A stretch of DNA of 32,109 nt from Candidatus Nitrosopolaris nunavutensis. Lineage in GTDB: Archaea; Thermoproteota; Nitrososphaeria; Nitrososphaerales; Nitrososphaeraceae. The DNA is taken from the NCBI GenBank assembly GCA_002501855.1, contig DAOM01000059.1:1-32109 (forward strand), read 5' to 3'. A program made the position numbers and the translations under genes. Shown piece by piece: positions 8,228 to 16,520 of the stretch. Under the pieces are notes generated by a model, which was not told where the DNA came from, searched no databases, and worked only from the letters and a program-made list of their open reading frames with translations. How positions within the stretch are numbered: position 1 is the stretch's first letter; each line of letters begins with the position of its first letter.

Positions 8228-9319
8228 TTATCTCATGGAATACCTAAGCAAGGCTATTATACCTCCTAAAGACGAAACCCTGAGACCGATATCAGTAGAG
8301 GAATCAACGGCATAAATTTTCCCTCCGTAACTTTCAATCGAATTTAATACTTTCAGAACTGCGTCTTCGTCGCTGGTCTTGAAGATAGCATCTGAAAATA
8401 CCACACATTCGATATTCTTTATCGACGCGGCGTAAGTTACCTCTTCCATTCCCATTGCATACTTCAATTCACCATTATGAACGAGTTTCAATACCTCGTC
8501 TAGAATTGAAGATACTGCTGCGAGTTTGCTTGAACTCATTGCCTCTTTGAGTGAAGATGAGCGAAGAAAGACATAGATTCCATCCTCTCCAGCCACATCC
8601 ACTCCATCAACTATTGTCAATTTTTCTTTTTCAAACCGATATTTCTCTGTACCTAAAAAGTTATGAAGTTTACGTTTAGCTTCACCGGGACCGAATATTA
8701 TTGCTCTGCAGGCATCATTACCACCGTCGTTGTTCATAATACTTTGGATCGTCTTAGCAACCTCTTCAAAAAAGCTCTCGATATTAGGATTGCTTTTCCT
8801 AGACGACTGGTAACGTTTTCCACTTTGCCCAGAATATATATTTGGAATTAGCTTTATATGAGTACCGGAAACCTTTGCGACTGATGCCTCTTGTGTATCT
8901 ATCGCGACCAAGATAAAATCTTCTGTGTTTCCCGATCTGGTTAGAATAGTTAATTCTGCATTATGCCACTTTCTCTCTTTTTCAATCATTATTGTATCAT
9001 CGATCCGCACCGTCATCGAATGATGTGACCCTCTGGAAACAAGCTCATTGTCAGTATTTGTTATAATGCCTGTAATCCGTAATCTATCTACGGCATCATA
9101 AAGAGCAGTATTTTCAACTTTTAGAGAGACCCTTACCTTAACACGCTCTCCTCTTTCCGGCCGCCCATATTGCTTGAGGTGCTTGATTACCCGCGTTGTA
9201 TCTCCCACGACAAAGTCCCCATTTTCTATTGTTCTTCTTAAAGTAAAAAGGTCATCTGCATCTCTGGGTATGACAATATATGCTCTGCCTGAAAACCCTT
9301 TGGCTTCTCTCACGATCAT
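8228..9319 (-). CDS. pelA: mRNA surveillance protein pelota (Dom34)
   Basis: Pelota is an aRF1-like protein that, with aABCE1 and an EF-1alpha-type GTPase, rescues stalled ribosomes. The 363 residues fit three domains: an N-terminal Sm-like domain (about 1-125, with DADDLFTLRRTIENGD and RVSLKVENTALYD), a central domain (about 130-255, IVVA-like DFILVAIDTQEASVAKV and IIFGPGEAKRKL), and a C-terminal eL30-like domain (about 265-360, ending with SSLGGIIALLRYSMR). There is no GGQ motif, as expected for pelota rather than release factor. A hypothetical gene lies 49 bases upstream on the same strand and may be co-transcribed. Confidence 0.95.
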   Translation of the reverse strand: MIVREAKGFSGRAYIVIPRDADDLFTLRRTIENGDFVVGDTTRVIKHLKQYGRPERGERVKVRVSLKVENTALYDAVDRLRITGIITNTDNELVSRGSHHSMTVRIDDTIMIEKERKWHNAELTILTRSGNTEDFILVAIDTQEASVAKVSGTHIKLIPNIYSGQSGKRYQSSRKSNPNIESFFEEVAKTIQSIMNNDGGNDACRAIIFGPGEAKRKLHNFLGTEKYRFEKEKLTIVDGVDVAGEDGIYVFLRSSSLKEAMSSSKLAAVSSILDEVLKLVHNGELKYAMGMEEVTYAASIKNIECVVFSDAIFKTSDEDAVLKVLNSIESYGGKIYAVDSSTDIGLRVSSLGGIIALLRYSMR

Positions 9320-9368
9320 TTGATGAGGCTTCGATTATCTTGTCTGGACAGAAACGGATTGTCGCATT

Positions 9369-9800
9369 CTATGCTACTTTCTTATTGGTTATCGAAGAAG
9401 AACCTTCTTCCTTAGTCCCGGCCGATTTTAAATAATTGTCGACCCATTCCTGTGTCAATACCCCAGACTCGACTAAATTCACTAACGCATTCGCCGACGC
9501 ATCTCCGTCAACCTTGCCTGACCTTCTTCTAGTCTGTCGCCATTTTAGTTGTGTATTTCCGCTCTTCGAGGAATAAATTATGCCCAGTACTTCCTTTGCG
9601 TTAACAAACGTCATCTCGCGCACTTTTTTCAATGTCACCTTATCTGCTGCCTCTATATAGATCGCGCCCGGTCCATCTTCACGTTCTGGAAACACCTCAT
9701 AGTCGCGCAAATAACTTTCAGGGATAAAGGATCGACAAGTGCTAACAATGATAAACTGTCGAAAACTTTCGAGCGAAGCAGTAGTTACGATTCGGACCAT
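9369..9800 (-). CDS. hypothetical protein, probably co-transcribed with pelA
   Basis: The 143-residue product is not assigned to a family. It has a hydrophobic N-terminal stretch within ESFRQFIIVSTCRSFIPESYL that is too polar for a clear signal or membrane helix. A compact middle follows (GAIYIEAADKVTLKKVREM, FVNAKEVLGIIYSS), then a basic segment KWRQTRRRSGK and a disordered, Ser/Lys-rich tail. The basic patch would suit nucleic-acid or ribosome contact. It sits 49 bases upstream of pelA on the same strand, so a link to ribosome rescue is possible but only inferred from position. The ATG at 9800 is the only reasonable start. Confidence 0.75.
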   Translation of the reverse strand: MVRIVTTASLESFRQFIIVSTCRSFIPESYLRDYEVFPEREDGPGAIYIEAADKVTLKKVREMTFVNAKEVLGIIYSSKSGNTQLKWRQTRRRSGKVDGDASANALVNLVESGVLTQEWVDNYLKSAGTKEEGSSSITNKKVA

Positions 9801-10277
9801 TAATGTATAAAAACATTTAGATGCTTATCAAGGTTGTGAAATAAACGGAATAATCTCTTTCACGAACACCAATAATTTCTGAATAGTTTCTTTGGGTCTT
9901 ATATATGATTATTTCGGCACCTCAGTGAAGTAAAGACATGCCAGGAAAAGAGGCAGCAGTTGTACAAGTACGGCAACAACTAAGCCAAGGCTGGACAAAC
10001 TCCTAACTCAAGATCTACTTCATCTACTAACTCAGGAGGGCTAGTTTCGTCATCGTTTGTCCGTCCGGGACTTTCCATTATCACACATAAAAACCGAGGC
10101 TATCTACTTCTCTTTTCGTAGATAGCTTGTGTCTCATTAATTTGTAAGACCAACCCCAACATGAACATTTTCACTACACTCATCTTAACTTTTGGACCAG
10201 ATTAAATTACTATTATACTAGACTGTTTACTAGAAATAATGGGCGCGCTAAAACAACAAAGGTGTGAGAATCACTTT
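9801..10277. other. intergenic region with promoter, short ORFs and a hairpin
   Basis: A clear TATA box (TTATATATG, about 9899-9907) points rightward to ATG 9938, but the frame there is only 22 codons (MPGKEAAVVQVRQQL...). On the minus strand a 32-codon acidic ORF runs 9980-10078 (MESPGRTNDDETSPPELVDE...). Neither can be confirmed. The remaining sequence, apart from the hairpin at 10097-10128, shows nothing recognisable. Confidence 0.3.
10097..10128. repeat. strong hairpin: 9-bp perfect inverted repeat
   Basis: GCTATCTAC (10099-10107) and GTAGATAGC (10118-10126) are perfect reverse complements around a 10-base pyrimidine-rich loop. A G-T and an A-T pair extend the stem to 11 bp on the plus strand. 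It lies between the short acidic ORF and the TrmB-like gene. It could be an operator or part of a small RNA; there is no T-run to suggest a classical terminator. Confidence 0.5.
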
Positions 10278-11078
10278 TTACCTACTTTTTTCCCCGGCCA
10301 AACCTGTCTCTTGTCTGCTGGTAGCATCAGCCCATAAATAATGAAAGTAATCCTTTGCAAAACCTGCAAGACCTATATGTTCTGCCCATATAGCGATTGG
10401 TTCAAATCTTCCAATATCGCTTCTTCCTTCACCCAACAATATCATCACCTGCCTGCTGTCACCTATTACTCCTCCACCAAACATATTGTTTTTTAATCTA
10501 ACATCTGCAATTCTAGATATCGCCCGAACAGTATCAGGGTTGGTTTGCTCAGATACAAGAACGGTTATCCTTACTCCTTTTTCGTGCAGGACTCTCAGCA
10601 TCGGCTGTACCGGTCTTGCGATATCTTCCACGACTTGTGGTAAAGCTATTAGCAGTTCGTGCTGGCAGGTCTGAATTATTTCACTTACTTTTGCCGCTAT
10701 ATTGTAAATTCCCCTAACAACCCAGATCTCCGGTCTTTCTCGTACGCCGCTTTTCTCGTACACAGGCATTAACTCGCTTACAATCAAGCTTTCGTTGTCC
10801 TTAATGCCGTTTTCGATACGCATTCTCATGGCCTCAAGTGCAGTACGGGGTGATCTAGGAAAGAATTTCTGCGGTCTAGAACTGTCAGATTCTGACCATC
10901 CTTTCTCTTCTAGGCCGTTAAGAACTTCATAAATCTTCGAGTAAGGTACACCCGACTTCTTGCTTAGGTCAGACGCTGTTGATGTGCCGGCTTCAGCAAG
11001 AGCAATATATGCCTTAATTTCGTAACCCGTTAAGCCAAGGCTCTCCATCGCTTTCCTTGACTTATCGCTTATATTCAT
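10278..11078 (-). CDS. TrmB-family transcriptional regulator
   Basis: The N-terminus is a TrmB winged helix: LGLTGYEIKAYIALAEAGTS, then ASDLSKKSGVPYSKIYEVLN and LEEKGW. The linker and C-terminal part (about residues 115-255) resemble the phospholipase-D-like effector domain of TrmB proteins (ELLIALPQVVEDI, then VRITVLVSE). TrmB proteins in archaea commonly respond to sugars or other metabolites; the ligand here is unknown. At 266 residues it matches short TrmB members lacking the long sugar-binding extension. The predicted promoter (CCTATATTAGT, minus strand, about 11104-11114) gives a short leader to ATG 11078 and is flanked by an inverted repeat, suggesting autoregulation. Confidence 0.9.
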   Translation of the reverse strand: MNISDKSRKAMESLGLTGYEIKAYIALAEAGTSTASDLSKKSGVPYSKIYEVLNGLEEKGWSESDSSRPQKFFPRSPRTALEAMRMRIENGIKDNESLIVSELMPVYEKSGVRERPEIWVVRGIYNIAAKVSEIIQTCQHELLIALPQVVEDIARPVQPMLRVLHEKGVRITVLVSEQTNPDTVRAISRIADVRLKNNMFGGGVIGDSRQVMILLGEGRSDIGRFEPIAIWAEHIGLAGFAKDYFHYLWADATSRQETGLAGEKSR

Positions 11079-11082
11079 CTAA

Positions 11083-11129
11083 ATATTTGAACTTGTCTTA
11101 GAGCACTAATATAGGTATGTTCTAAATAT
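11083..11129. promoter_or_regulatory. inverted repeat flanking the TrmB-like gene's TATA box; candidate operator
   Basis: ATATTTGAAC (11083-11092) matches the reverse complement of GTTCTAAATAT (11119-11129) with one extra base. Between them lies the minus-strand TATA-like CCTATATTAGT. Half-sites on both sides of the promoter fit binding by a dimeric winged-helix repressor, most simply the gene's own product. Confidence 0.45.
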
Positions 11130-11375
11130 ACGAGCGACAGCGGGGAGAGAAAGTTTTTGTTAGCGCTGGGATTACTTAGAGAATATGTGTACTTACTATA
11201 TGTGAATTCTAACCAGCACAAATTGGACCCAAACTAGAAGTGGGGTTGTTCTTCACTATGACTAGATTGTCGAGGTTTACAAGCTGATGTAAGTTCTACT
11301 AGCTTGCGTTGCTTGTGTGCTTTGTATATTTGACGTCCCCAATGCCATATATCATATCGAAAAATAACTTGCCCT

Positions 11376-11580
11376 ACTAAATCCATTCATGATGCCTATC
11401 GTCTTAATAATGGGCGACGGCAGATACACACCTAAGGCTGGCCATCGGTCCATACTTCAAGTGGTTCCGTTCCGCTTCCCACCTTCGGCTCTTTATCGAG
11501 CTGGGGTTTCCAGGGTGCAATACGAGAACCTCCTTCTCCATCAAACCTTAATCTGCAGGAAGTAACTAATCACCTTAGGA
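11376..11580. ncRNA. GC-rich island upstream of the Tes-like gene: candidate structured RNA or 58-codon ORF
   Basis: Bases 11401-11520 are about 54% GC in an otherwise AT-rich gap. The ends are joined by complementary CCTAAGG (11431-11437) and CCTTAGG (11572-11578). On the plus strand a nine-pair hairpin forms from CTTCGGCTC and GAGCTGGGG around TTTATC, using G-U pairs. A TATA box at about 11345-11354 would start a plus transcript near 11376; the symmetric TATA at 11596-11604 could start a minus one near 11574. Protein alternatives exist on both strands: plus 11389-11565 (58 codons) and a minus 46-codon frame. No known RNA family is recognised, so strand and type remain open. Confidence 0.3.
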
Positions 11581-11652
11581 GTTGTCATGTTATACTTATA
11601 TAGATAAAGCCTACAGCAACAAGCCGAGTAGTAGGAGTAGAAAGACAGTAAA

Positions 11653-13362
11653 ATGGAACTTATTCAAATTTCTAATACATCCAGTAAGAGTTCTGGTTCA
11701 AGACATTCGATAAGGTACACTCAGAGTATCTGCCCAGATTGCAACATGATCCTAGATGCAGAAGTTTTCGAAAGGGAAGGCAAGGTCTTCATGACAAAGA
11801 CCTGCCCATCTCATGGGGAATGTGAGGAGCTGTACTTTGGATCGTATGAGATGTACAAGAAATTCAGCACATACTGGATGGATGGGAAGGGTGCTAAGGC
11901 TCCCAACGTTATGGTAGATAAATGTGCATGTCCAACCAATTGCGGTTTATGCACAAATCACCTCTCGCATTCTGGATTGGCTAATATGATTGTTACAAAC
12001 AGATGCGACCTTACATGTTGGTATTGCTTCTTTTACGTAAAGAAGGGCCTGGAAGGAGCTTATCTTTATGAACCAAACTACGAACAAGTTAGAGCAATGA
12101 TGAAGACGTTGAAAGCGGAAAGACCCATCGCAGGTAACTCTATCCAGATAACCGGCGGCGAGCCAATGCTCAGAGATGACATAACTGAGATTATCAGAAT
12201 AATGAAGGAAGAAGGCGTCGACCATGTTCAGATGAACACCAATGGTATTAAACTAGCTCTGTCGCCAGAAACTATGAGACAAGTAAGAACAGCGGGTGTG
12301 AGCAATCTTTATCTTTCTTTTGATGGTGTTACTCCTAGAACTAATCCCAAAAACCATTGGGAGGTACCGTATACATTGGAATCTGCACGTAAGTGTGGCA
12401 TGACAGTAGTATTTGTTCCCACCGTAATCAAGTCAATAAATGACCATGAGCTCGGTGGAATAATCAGATACGCACAAAACAACATGGATGTAGTTCATGC
12501 AGTCAATTTCCAACCTGTCTCGTTGACAGGCAGAATGACGAAAAAAGAGCGCGAGAAATACAGAATTACAATTCCTGATTGCATTGAACGAATTGAAGAA
12601 CAGACCCAAGGCGACATCCCAACTGATGCATGGTTCCCGGTTCCCTCGTGCATGCCTTTAACGAATGTAATTGAAGCTTTCAGCAAGAAACCAAAATACG
12701 AGCTTTCAATTCACTTTGCGTGCGGTGCAGGAACTTATCTATTTGAGGACGCGTTGACTAAGAAGTTAATACCTCTTACCGCATTTGTCGATCTTAAAGG
12801 TTTACTAGAATACTTTGAAGAAAAAGCAGATGAAATTAGATCAGGTTCCAATAGATACTGGACGACGCTACAAGTAGTACGCAAGTTGAACCAATTCGTT
12901 GATAGAAGCAAGCAACCAGAGGGTCTCGATCTTGCAAAGATGTTTTCAAGTATATTACTAAAGCGAAGCTTTGATTCAGTCGGTTCATGGCACGGAAGAT
13001 CGCTATTCTTAGGAATGATGCACTTCCAAGATAAGTACAACGAAGATCTTGAAAGATTGCAAAGGTGTGATATTCACTACCTGACTCCAGATCTAAGAAT
13101 TATTCCGTTCTGTGCCTTCAATGTTATACCTGAGTGGTATAGAGATCGAATTCAAAAGAAATTTAGCACTCCCGTTGAAGAGTGGGAAAAGGCACACGGC
13201 CAAACTCTCGAAGCTGGCCTCTATAGGGGACTAATGAGAAAAGGTAAACCCGAAGCCCAGATGGGTTGTGCGGTATCAGAAATGCACAAGGCAGCAGCTG
13301 AGACATCAGGTGTAGAGGATCACAAGGGCGTTGAGCTTCGCAATGGCATGGCTGGCGCGTAA
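11653..13362 (+). CDS. tes: radical SAM protein, probable tetraether lipid synthase (Tes/GDGT-MAS type)
   Basis: The 569-residue protein has the radical SAM cluster motif CDLTCWYC (about residues 118-125), followed by FFYVKKG, and the SAM-binding ITGGEP. An N-terminal region has CPDC...CPSHG and the cysteine cluster CACPTNCGLC, as in the Tes family, which uses extra metal centres; the C-terminal part has further conserved Cys (HFACGAG, IPFCAFN). Tes enzymes couple the ends of two archaeal diether chains to make membrane-spanning tetraethers, the core lipids of thaumarchaea. A TATA-like TTATATAG (about 11597-11604) gives a leader of some 26 bases. The gene stands alone and ends before a T-run. 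Some related radical SAM proteins are not Tes, so substrate assignment is by family resemblance. Confidence 0.75.
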   Translation: MELIQISNTSSKSSGSRHSIRYTQSICPDCNMILDAEVFEREGKVFMTKTCPSHGECEELYFGSYEMYKKFSTYWMDGKGAKAPNVMVDKCACPTNCGLCTNHLSHSGLANMIVTNRCDLTCWYCFFYVKKGLEGAYLYEPNYEQVRAMMKTLKAERPIAGNSIQITGGEPMLRDDITEIIRIMKEEGVDHVQMNTNGIKLALSPETMRQVRTAGVSNLYLSFDGVTPRTNPKNHWEVPYTLESARKCGMTVVFVPTVIKSINDHELGGIIRYAQNNMDVVHAVNFQPVSLTGRMTKKEREKYRITIPDCIERIEEQTQGDIPTDAWFPVPSCMPLTNVIEAFSKKPKYELSIHFACGAGTYLFEDALTKKLIPLTAFVDLKGLLEYFEEKADEIRSGSNRYWTTLQVVRKLNQFVDRSKQPEGLDLAKMFSSILLKRSFDSVGSWHGRSLFLGMMHFQDKYNEDLERLQRCDIHYLTPDLRIIPFCAFNVIPEWYRDRIQKKFSTPVEEWEKAHGQTLEAGLYRGLMRKGKPEAQMGCAVSEMHKAAAETSGVEDHKGVELRNGMAGA

Positions 13363-13396
13363 CAACAATATGCGCTCGTCTGCGTAAATCCTCTCC

Positions 13397-13402
13397 TTTT
13401 TT
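13397..13402 (+). terminator. poly-T terminator after the Tes-like gene
   Basis: Six consecutive T follow a pyrimidine-rich CTCTCC, 34 bases after the stop codon. Confidence 0.45.
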
Positions 13403-13560
13403 CTAGAATAACGTTTGCAATGTTATCATGTTATCCACATGGATCGAGACCACGTCTAGTGTGAATGCCGTCATGGTATATCTGGCAATTGCAATGCACA
13501 GTGCTACCTTCACTATTTAATTGCGATAAGGTTTAATTGAAAGGAGTGGTTGCTTCCCCT

Positions 13561-14421
13561 ATGCCCACTATGAAATATATACAACTCGAACCTCAAGCGG
13601 ACATTGCTATTATCAAGATTAATAGACCAGAGGCCCTAAATGCTCTCAACACTGATGTTATTCTTGAATTATCGCGTACAATTGACATCGTCGGCGTAGA
13701 CGACGGTATAAAAGCTGTAATTATCACAGGTGTAGGCGAACGATCTTTCTGTGCAGGCGCAGATATCTCATATATGGTCAATATTACACCGATCATGGCC
13801 GAAAAATATGCTTCAGCTGCGCAGGATGTCCTCAACAAGATCGAGAAATTAGAAAAACCCGTTATCGCCGCAATTAATGGATTTGCGCTAGGTGGGGGTT
13901 GTGAATTGGCTATGGTTTGCGACATTAGAATAGCTTCCAGTAATGCCAAGCTCGGACAACCCGAAGTCACGATAGGTATCCCTCCAGGTTGGGGAGGAAC
14001 TCAGCGATTGCTAAGAATTGTCGGCCCGTCAAAGGCAAAAGAGCTGATCTTCACAGGTAAAACGCTATCAGGCGAGGAGGCAGAGCAGATTGGATTAGTT
14101 AACAAAGTAATATCTTTAGGGCCGGATGATGTGTTACCACCAGATGCTCCAGATGGGGACAGTGTCAAAGAAAAAGAAAGGTCAAATCAAGTTGCTAGGA
14201 TCCTCAACAAGAAGCTAATGGAAGAATGCCTCGCACTAGCGAGACAAATCACAAAGAATAGTTTCATTGCTGTAAAAACTAGCAAAATACTAATCAACAA
14301 GGGGATGGATGCAGATATAAATACTGGACTGCGCTTAGAAATCTACGGCTGGGCATTGTGTTTTGCTCATGAAGACAGGGAGAAAATGATGTCTGCATTT
14401 CTAAACAAAGGAAAGAAGTAG
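13561..14421 (+). CDS. enoyl-CoA hydratase/crotonase; probable crotonyl-CoA hydratase/3-hydroxypropionyl-CoA dehydratase
   Basis: The crotonase fold is clear: NRPEALNALNTD, the oxyanion-hole motif SFCAGADI, FALGGGCELAMVCD and GQPEVTIGIPPGWGGTQRL. Both catalytic glutamates of hydratases (in GCELA and QPEVT) are kept. In thaumarchaea one such crotonase serves two hydration/dehydration steps of the 3-hydroxypropionate/4-hydroxybutyrate carbon-fixation cycle, and this is the most likely role. ATG 13561 is preferred to TTG 13537, with an AAGGAG run at 13541-13546. The 286-residue product is longer than usual crotonases because of a Pro/Asp/Lys-rich insert of about 25-30 residues after GLVNKVISL. 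It is convergent with thrB. Confidence 0.85.
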   Translation: MPTMKYIQLEPQADIAIIKINRPEALNALNTDVILELSRTIDIVGVDDGIKAVIITGVGERSFCAGADISYMVNITPIMAEKYASAAQDVLNKIEKLEKPVIAAINGFALGGGCELAMVCDIRIASSNAKLGQPEVTIGIPPGWGGTQRLLRIVGPSKAKELIFTGKTLSGEEAEQIGLVNKVISLGPDDVLPPDAPDGDSVKEKERSNQVARILNKKLMEECLALARQITKNSFIAVKTSKILINKGMDADINTGLRLEIYGWALCFAHEDREKMMSAFLNKGKK

Positions 14422-14448
14422 AAGCCAATAGGTGCTGCCTTACTCATA

Positions 14449-15414
14449 TTAAGGGTCTACTAGTACTCTTGCTCCTTTGCTGGCGTGGCATGCTAAGGTT
14501 CTGCTTTGGACGTTCGCTTCTTTAAACCCTTCACTCATAGAATCTGCTACACGTTTTCCAAATTTGTCATCTTTCAAAAATGAAATCATGGAGGGACCGG
14601 CTCCGCTGATCGTGACAGCAAGGGCACCAGCTTTTAGTGCCTTCTTTTTGACTGCGTCATATCCGGGAATCAAATCCTTTCTAAGTGGCTCGACTATCAT
14701 ATCGTCAATTCCTCTGGTGATCATTTCAACATCTTTCAAGAGAAAACCTGCAACAATAGTACTGGCATTAGAAACATTATGAACGACACTCTTCAACGAA
14801 ACATTCTTGGGTAGGACGCCTCGTGCGACTTCCGTCTTTTTGTAGGGGACTTCGATTAAAGGAATTGCAATTATCATGAGGAGATCTTCAGGGGGAGCTA
14901 ATTGGATAAATTCTAATCGGGGACTGGTTCTGACAATCACAAAACCGCCGAGTAATGAACCCGAAACATTGTCGTAGTGTTTGGCACCTGCACTGACTAT
15001 TTCCCCTTGAGCTGCGTATTCGACCAGTTTAGTTTTTTCGATTTTAAGGTCAAATAGTCTGTCGAACGCAACTGCCGCGGCCACAGCCGATGCGGCGCTA
15101 CTCCCAATCCCCATCCCTGCCGGGACTTTTTTCTCAAGATTGATATCCAAATTATTCTTTATACTAAAATCCTGCGACATCTTTTTGACTACCACACCTG
15201 CACAATTGTCTTGCACTCTTGAAGGTACGCTTTTTACAGCCTCGCCCGAGATCCTGATCGTTATCTGTTCTGACTGTTCTGAGCGTGTAGTTATTCTAAC
15301 TTTATCTTCAAAGGCGTCAAGACCCAGACCAAAGACATCAAAGCCTGGTCCTAAATTGGCTGTAGAGGACGGTGCTGCGGCGGTGACAGACGTTGATCCT
15401 AATTTGTGGATCAG
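14449..15414 (-). CDS. thrB: homoserine kinase, apparent CTG start
   Basis: This GHMP kinase phosphorylates homoserine in threonine synthesis. Motif 1 is APSSTANLGPGFDVFG, the ATP-binding motif 2 is PAGMGIGSSAAS, and motif 3 is TISGAGPSM. The first ATG/GTG/TTG in frame is the GTG at 15216, which would cut off motif 1, so the real start lies upstream. The conserved frame extends back to an in-frame stop just beyond the upstream gene's end. The only near-cognate codon in the right place is CTG 15414, which overlaps the upstream TGA as CTGA. This gives 321 residues, a normal length. Translational coupling to the GPN-GTPase gene is likely. A sequence error hiding an ATG cannot be excluded. Confidence 0.9.
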   Translation of the reverse strand: MIHKLGSTSVTAAAPSSTANLGPGFDVFGLGLDAFEDKVRITTRSEQSEQITIRISGEAVKSVPSRVQDNCAGVVVKKMSQDFSIKNNLDINLEKKVPAGMGIGSSAASAVAAAVAFDRLFDLKIEKTKLVEYAAQGEIVSAGAKHYDNVSGSLLGGFVIVRTSPRLEFIQLAPPEDLLMIIAIPLIEVPYKKTEVARGVLPKNVSLKSVVHNVSNASTIVAGFLLKDVEMITRGIDDMIVEPLRKDLIPGYDAVKKKALKAGALAVTISGAGPSMISFLKDDKFGKRVADSMSEGFKEANVQSRTLACHASKGARVLVDP

Positions 15415-16169
15415 TCTTTAACTTCCTCTCCCTGACTGACAATTCTCGCTAGCGCAGCCGACAAATTGACCATGCCATTCAAGGTCATACTTGAAACCGC
15501 TATAAGGCTCTGATGAAATCCGCCCTTACTCATACTCCTGACCAGATCTTTGCTCAAAAGAGAATATTCTGCATCCTTCTCATTGTCGAGAGAAGATTCT
15601 AATGAAAGCGCAGAAGACGACCATTTCAGAATGTCTTTCAATTTGTCAACAATGAGGTCACGTTTGGTTAGAATATTAATCTGCGCAATCTTTAATCTCA
15701 ATCTAACTGACGATGCGAGTAGTCCTATTGAAACAAAATTAATCGGAGATGAAACTAGCATCCCATCATATATGAACAAAGTAACCTTATTGTCGGCTTG
15801 AAAATTCGATACAAAATATGGACCGCTTGCTCTGAAGGCGAATAGCTCTATCTGTCCTGGTGTATCAATCAGGATATAATCCGGGTTCAAATTGTTCACT
15901 TCATCTTGAATCTCATCTAACCTTGTTGCGATCATATCGCTTGCCATAATTAATGAACCATTTGGTCCAAGGTCATAGGTTTCCATCAAAGTGTTTATAT
16001 CTATATAGTCTCGGACGTCTACATCAGGCTTATATGGCAAACTCACGACACCAGGGTCGAGGTTAATACTAATCGGAAAGGATTTGTGATCCACATACCA
16101 TTGAAGCAATCTCGACGTAAGGAGTGATTTTCCAGATCCCGCGGTACCAGTAATAAATATTGCATTCAT
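15411..16169 (-). CDS. GPN-loop GTPase (PAB0955 type)
   Basis: The 252-residue protein carries P-loop GTAGSGKS (residues 8-15), the family-defining Gly-Pro-Asn loop (68-70, in YDLGPNGS), the G3 box DTPGQIE and G4 TKRD. GPN-loop GTPases are homodimers. Eukaryotic relatives help assemble and import RNA polymerase II; the archaeal role is unknown but the gene is very widely kept. A TATA-like box (minus-strand AAATATAC, about 16197-16206) predicts a leader of a few bases before ATG 16169. The gene's TGA overlaps the apparent CTG start of thrB. Confidence 0.92.
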   Translation of the reverse strand: MNAIFITGTAGSGKSLLTSRLLQWYVDHKSFPISINLDPGVVSLPYKPDVDVRDYIDINTLMETYDLGPNGSLIMASDMIATRLDEIQDEVNNLNPDYILIDTPGQIELFAFRASGPYFVSNFQADNKVTLFIYDGMLVSSPINFVSIGLLASSVRLRLKIAQINILTKRDLIVDKLKDILKWSSSALSLESSLDNEKDAEYSLLSKDLVRSMSKGGFHQSLIAVSSMTLNGMVNLSAALARIVSQGEEVKD

Positions 16170-16520
16170 ATATCAGGGATGACTCATTACCGCATCTTTG
16201 TATATTTACTTTCTAACTCCATGGAATTTTTTTAGTCTACCTAGCCCTTCTTGTCAAGTCCACTCAGTTCTAAAGTTATTTTCCATGCTACAGGGGAATT
16301 CTTCATCAGACTCGGCTGTGATAACATGCTCACTTGGATTCTTCTGAGTTTGATAGCAGAGTGCCTCTTAAAAGAATAAATCATGGATATTTTAGCTAAT
16401 ATCTAGACCGCAGTAACAGCAGTGGCTCAAGAGCCTGCGTCAGAGTAATATTGAGCACGAGGTTAATTTTCATTCAATTAATTATTATATGTCTAACTTT
16501 TATCAATTAACTGACCGCTT
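16170..16520. other. intergenic region with a possible 47-codon minus-strand ORF
   Basis: A minus-strand ORF at 16241-16384 (MIYSFKRHSAIKLRRIQVSM..., ending SGLDKKG) is basic at its start and reads plausibly. A TATA-like TAGATATTAG lies about 24 bases before its ATG. No homology is recognised, and it could be a chance frame. An AT-rich stretch (about 16478-16490) is the likely promoter of the next gene. Confidence 0.35.

Noticed and set aside
13440..13521. Short plus-strand frame (about 30 codons) before the crotonase gene
   Set aside because: It has no promoter, and it covers the region expected to hold the crotonase promoter.
13593..13970. 125-codon minus-strand ORF
   Set aside because: It is the shadow of the crotonase gene.
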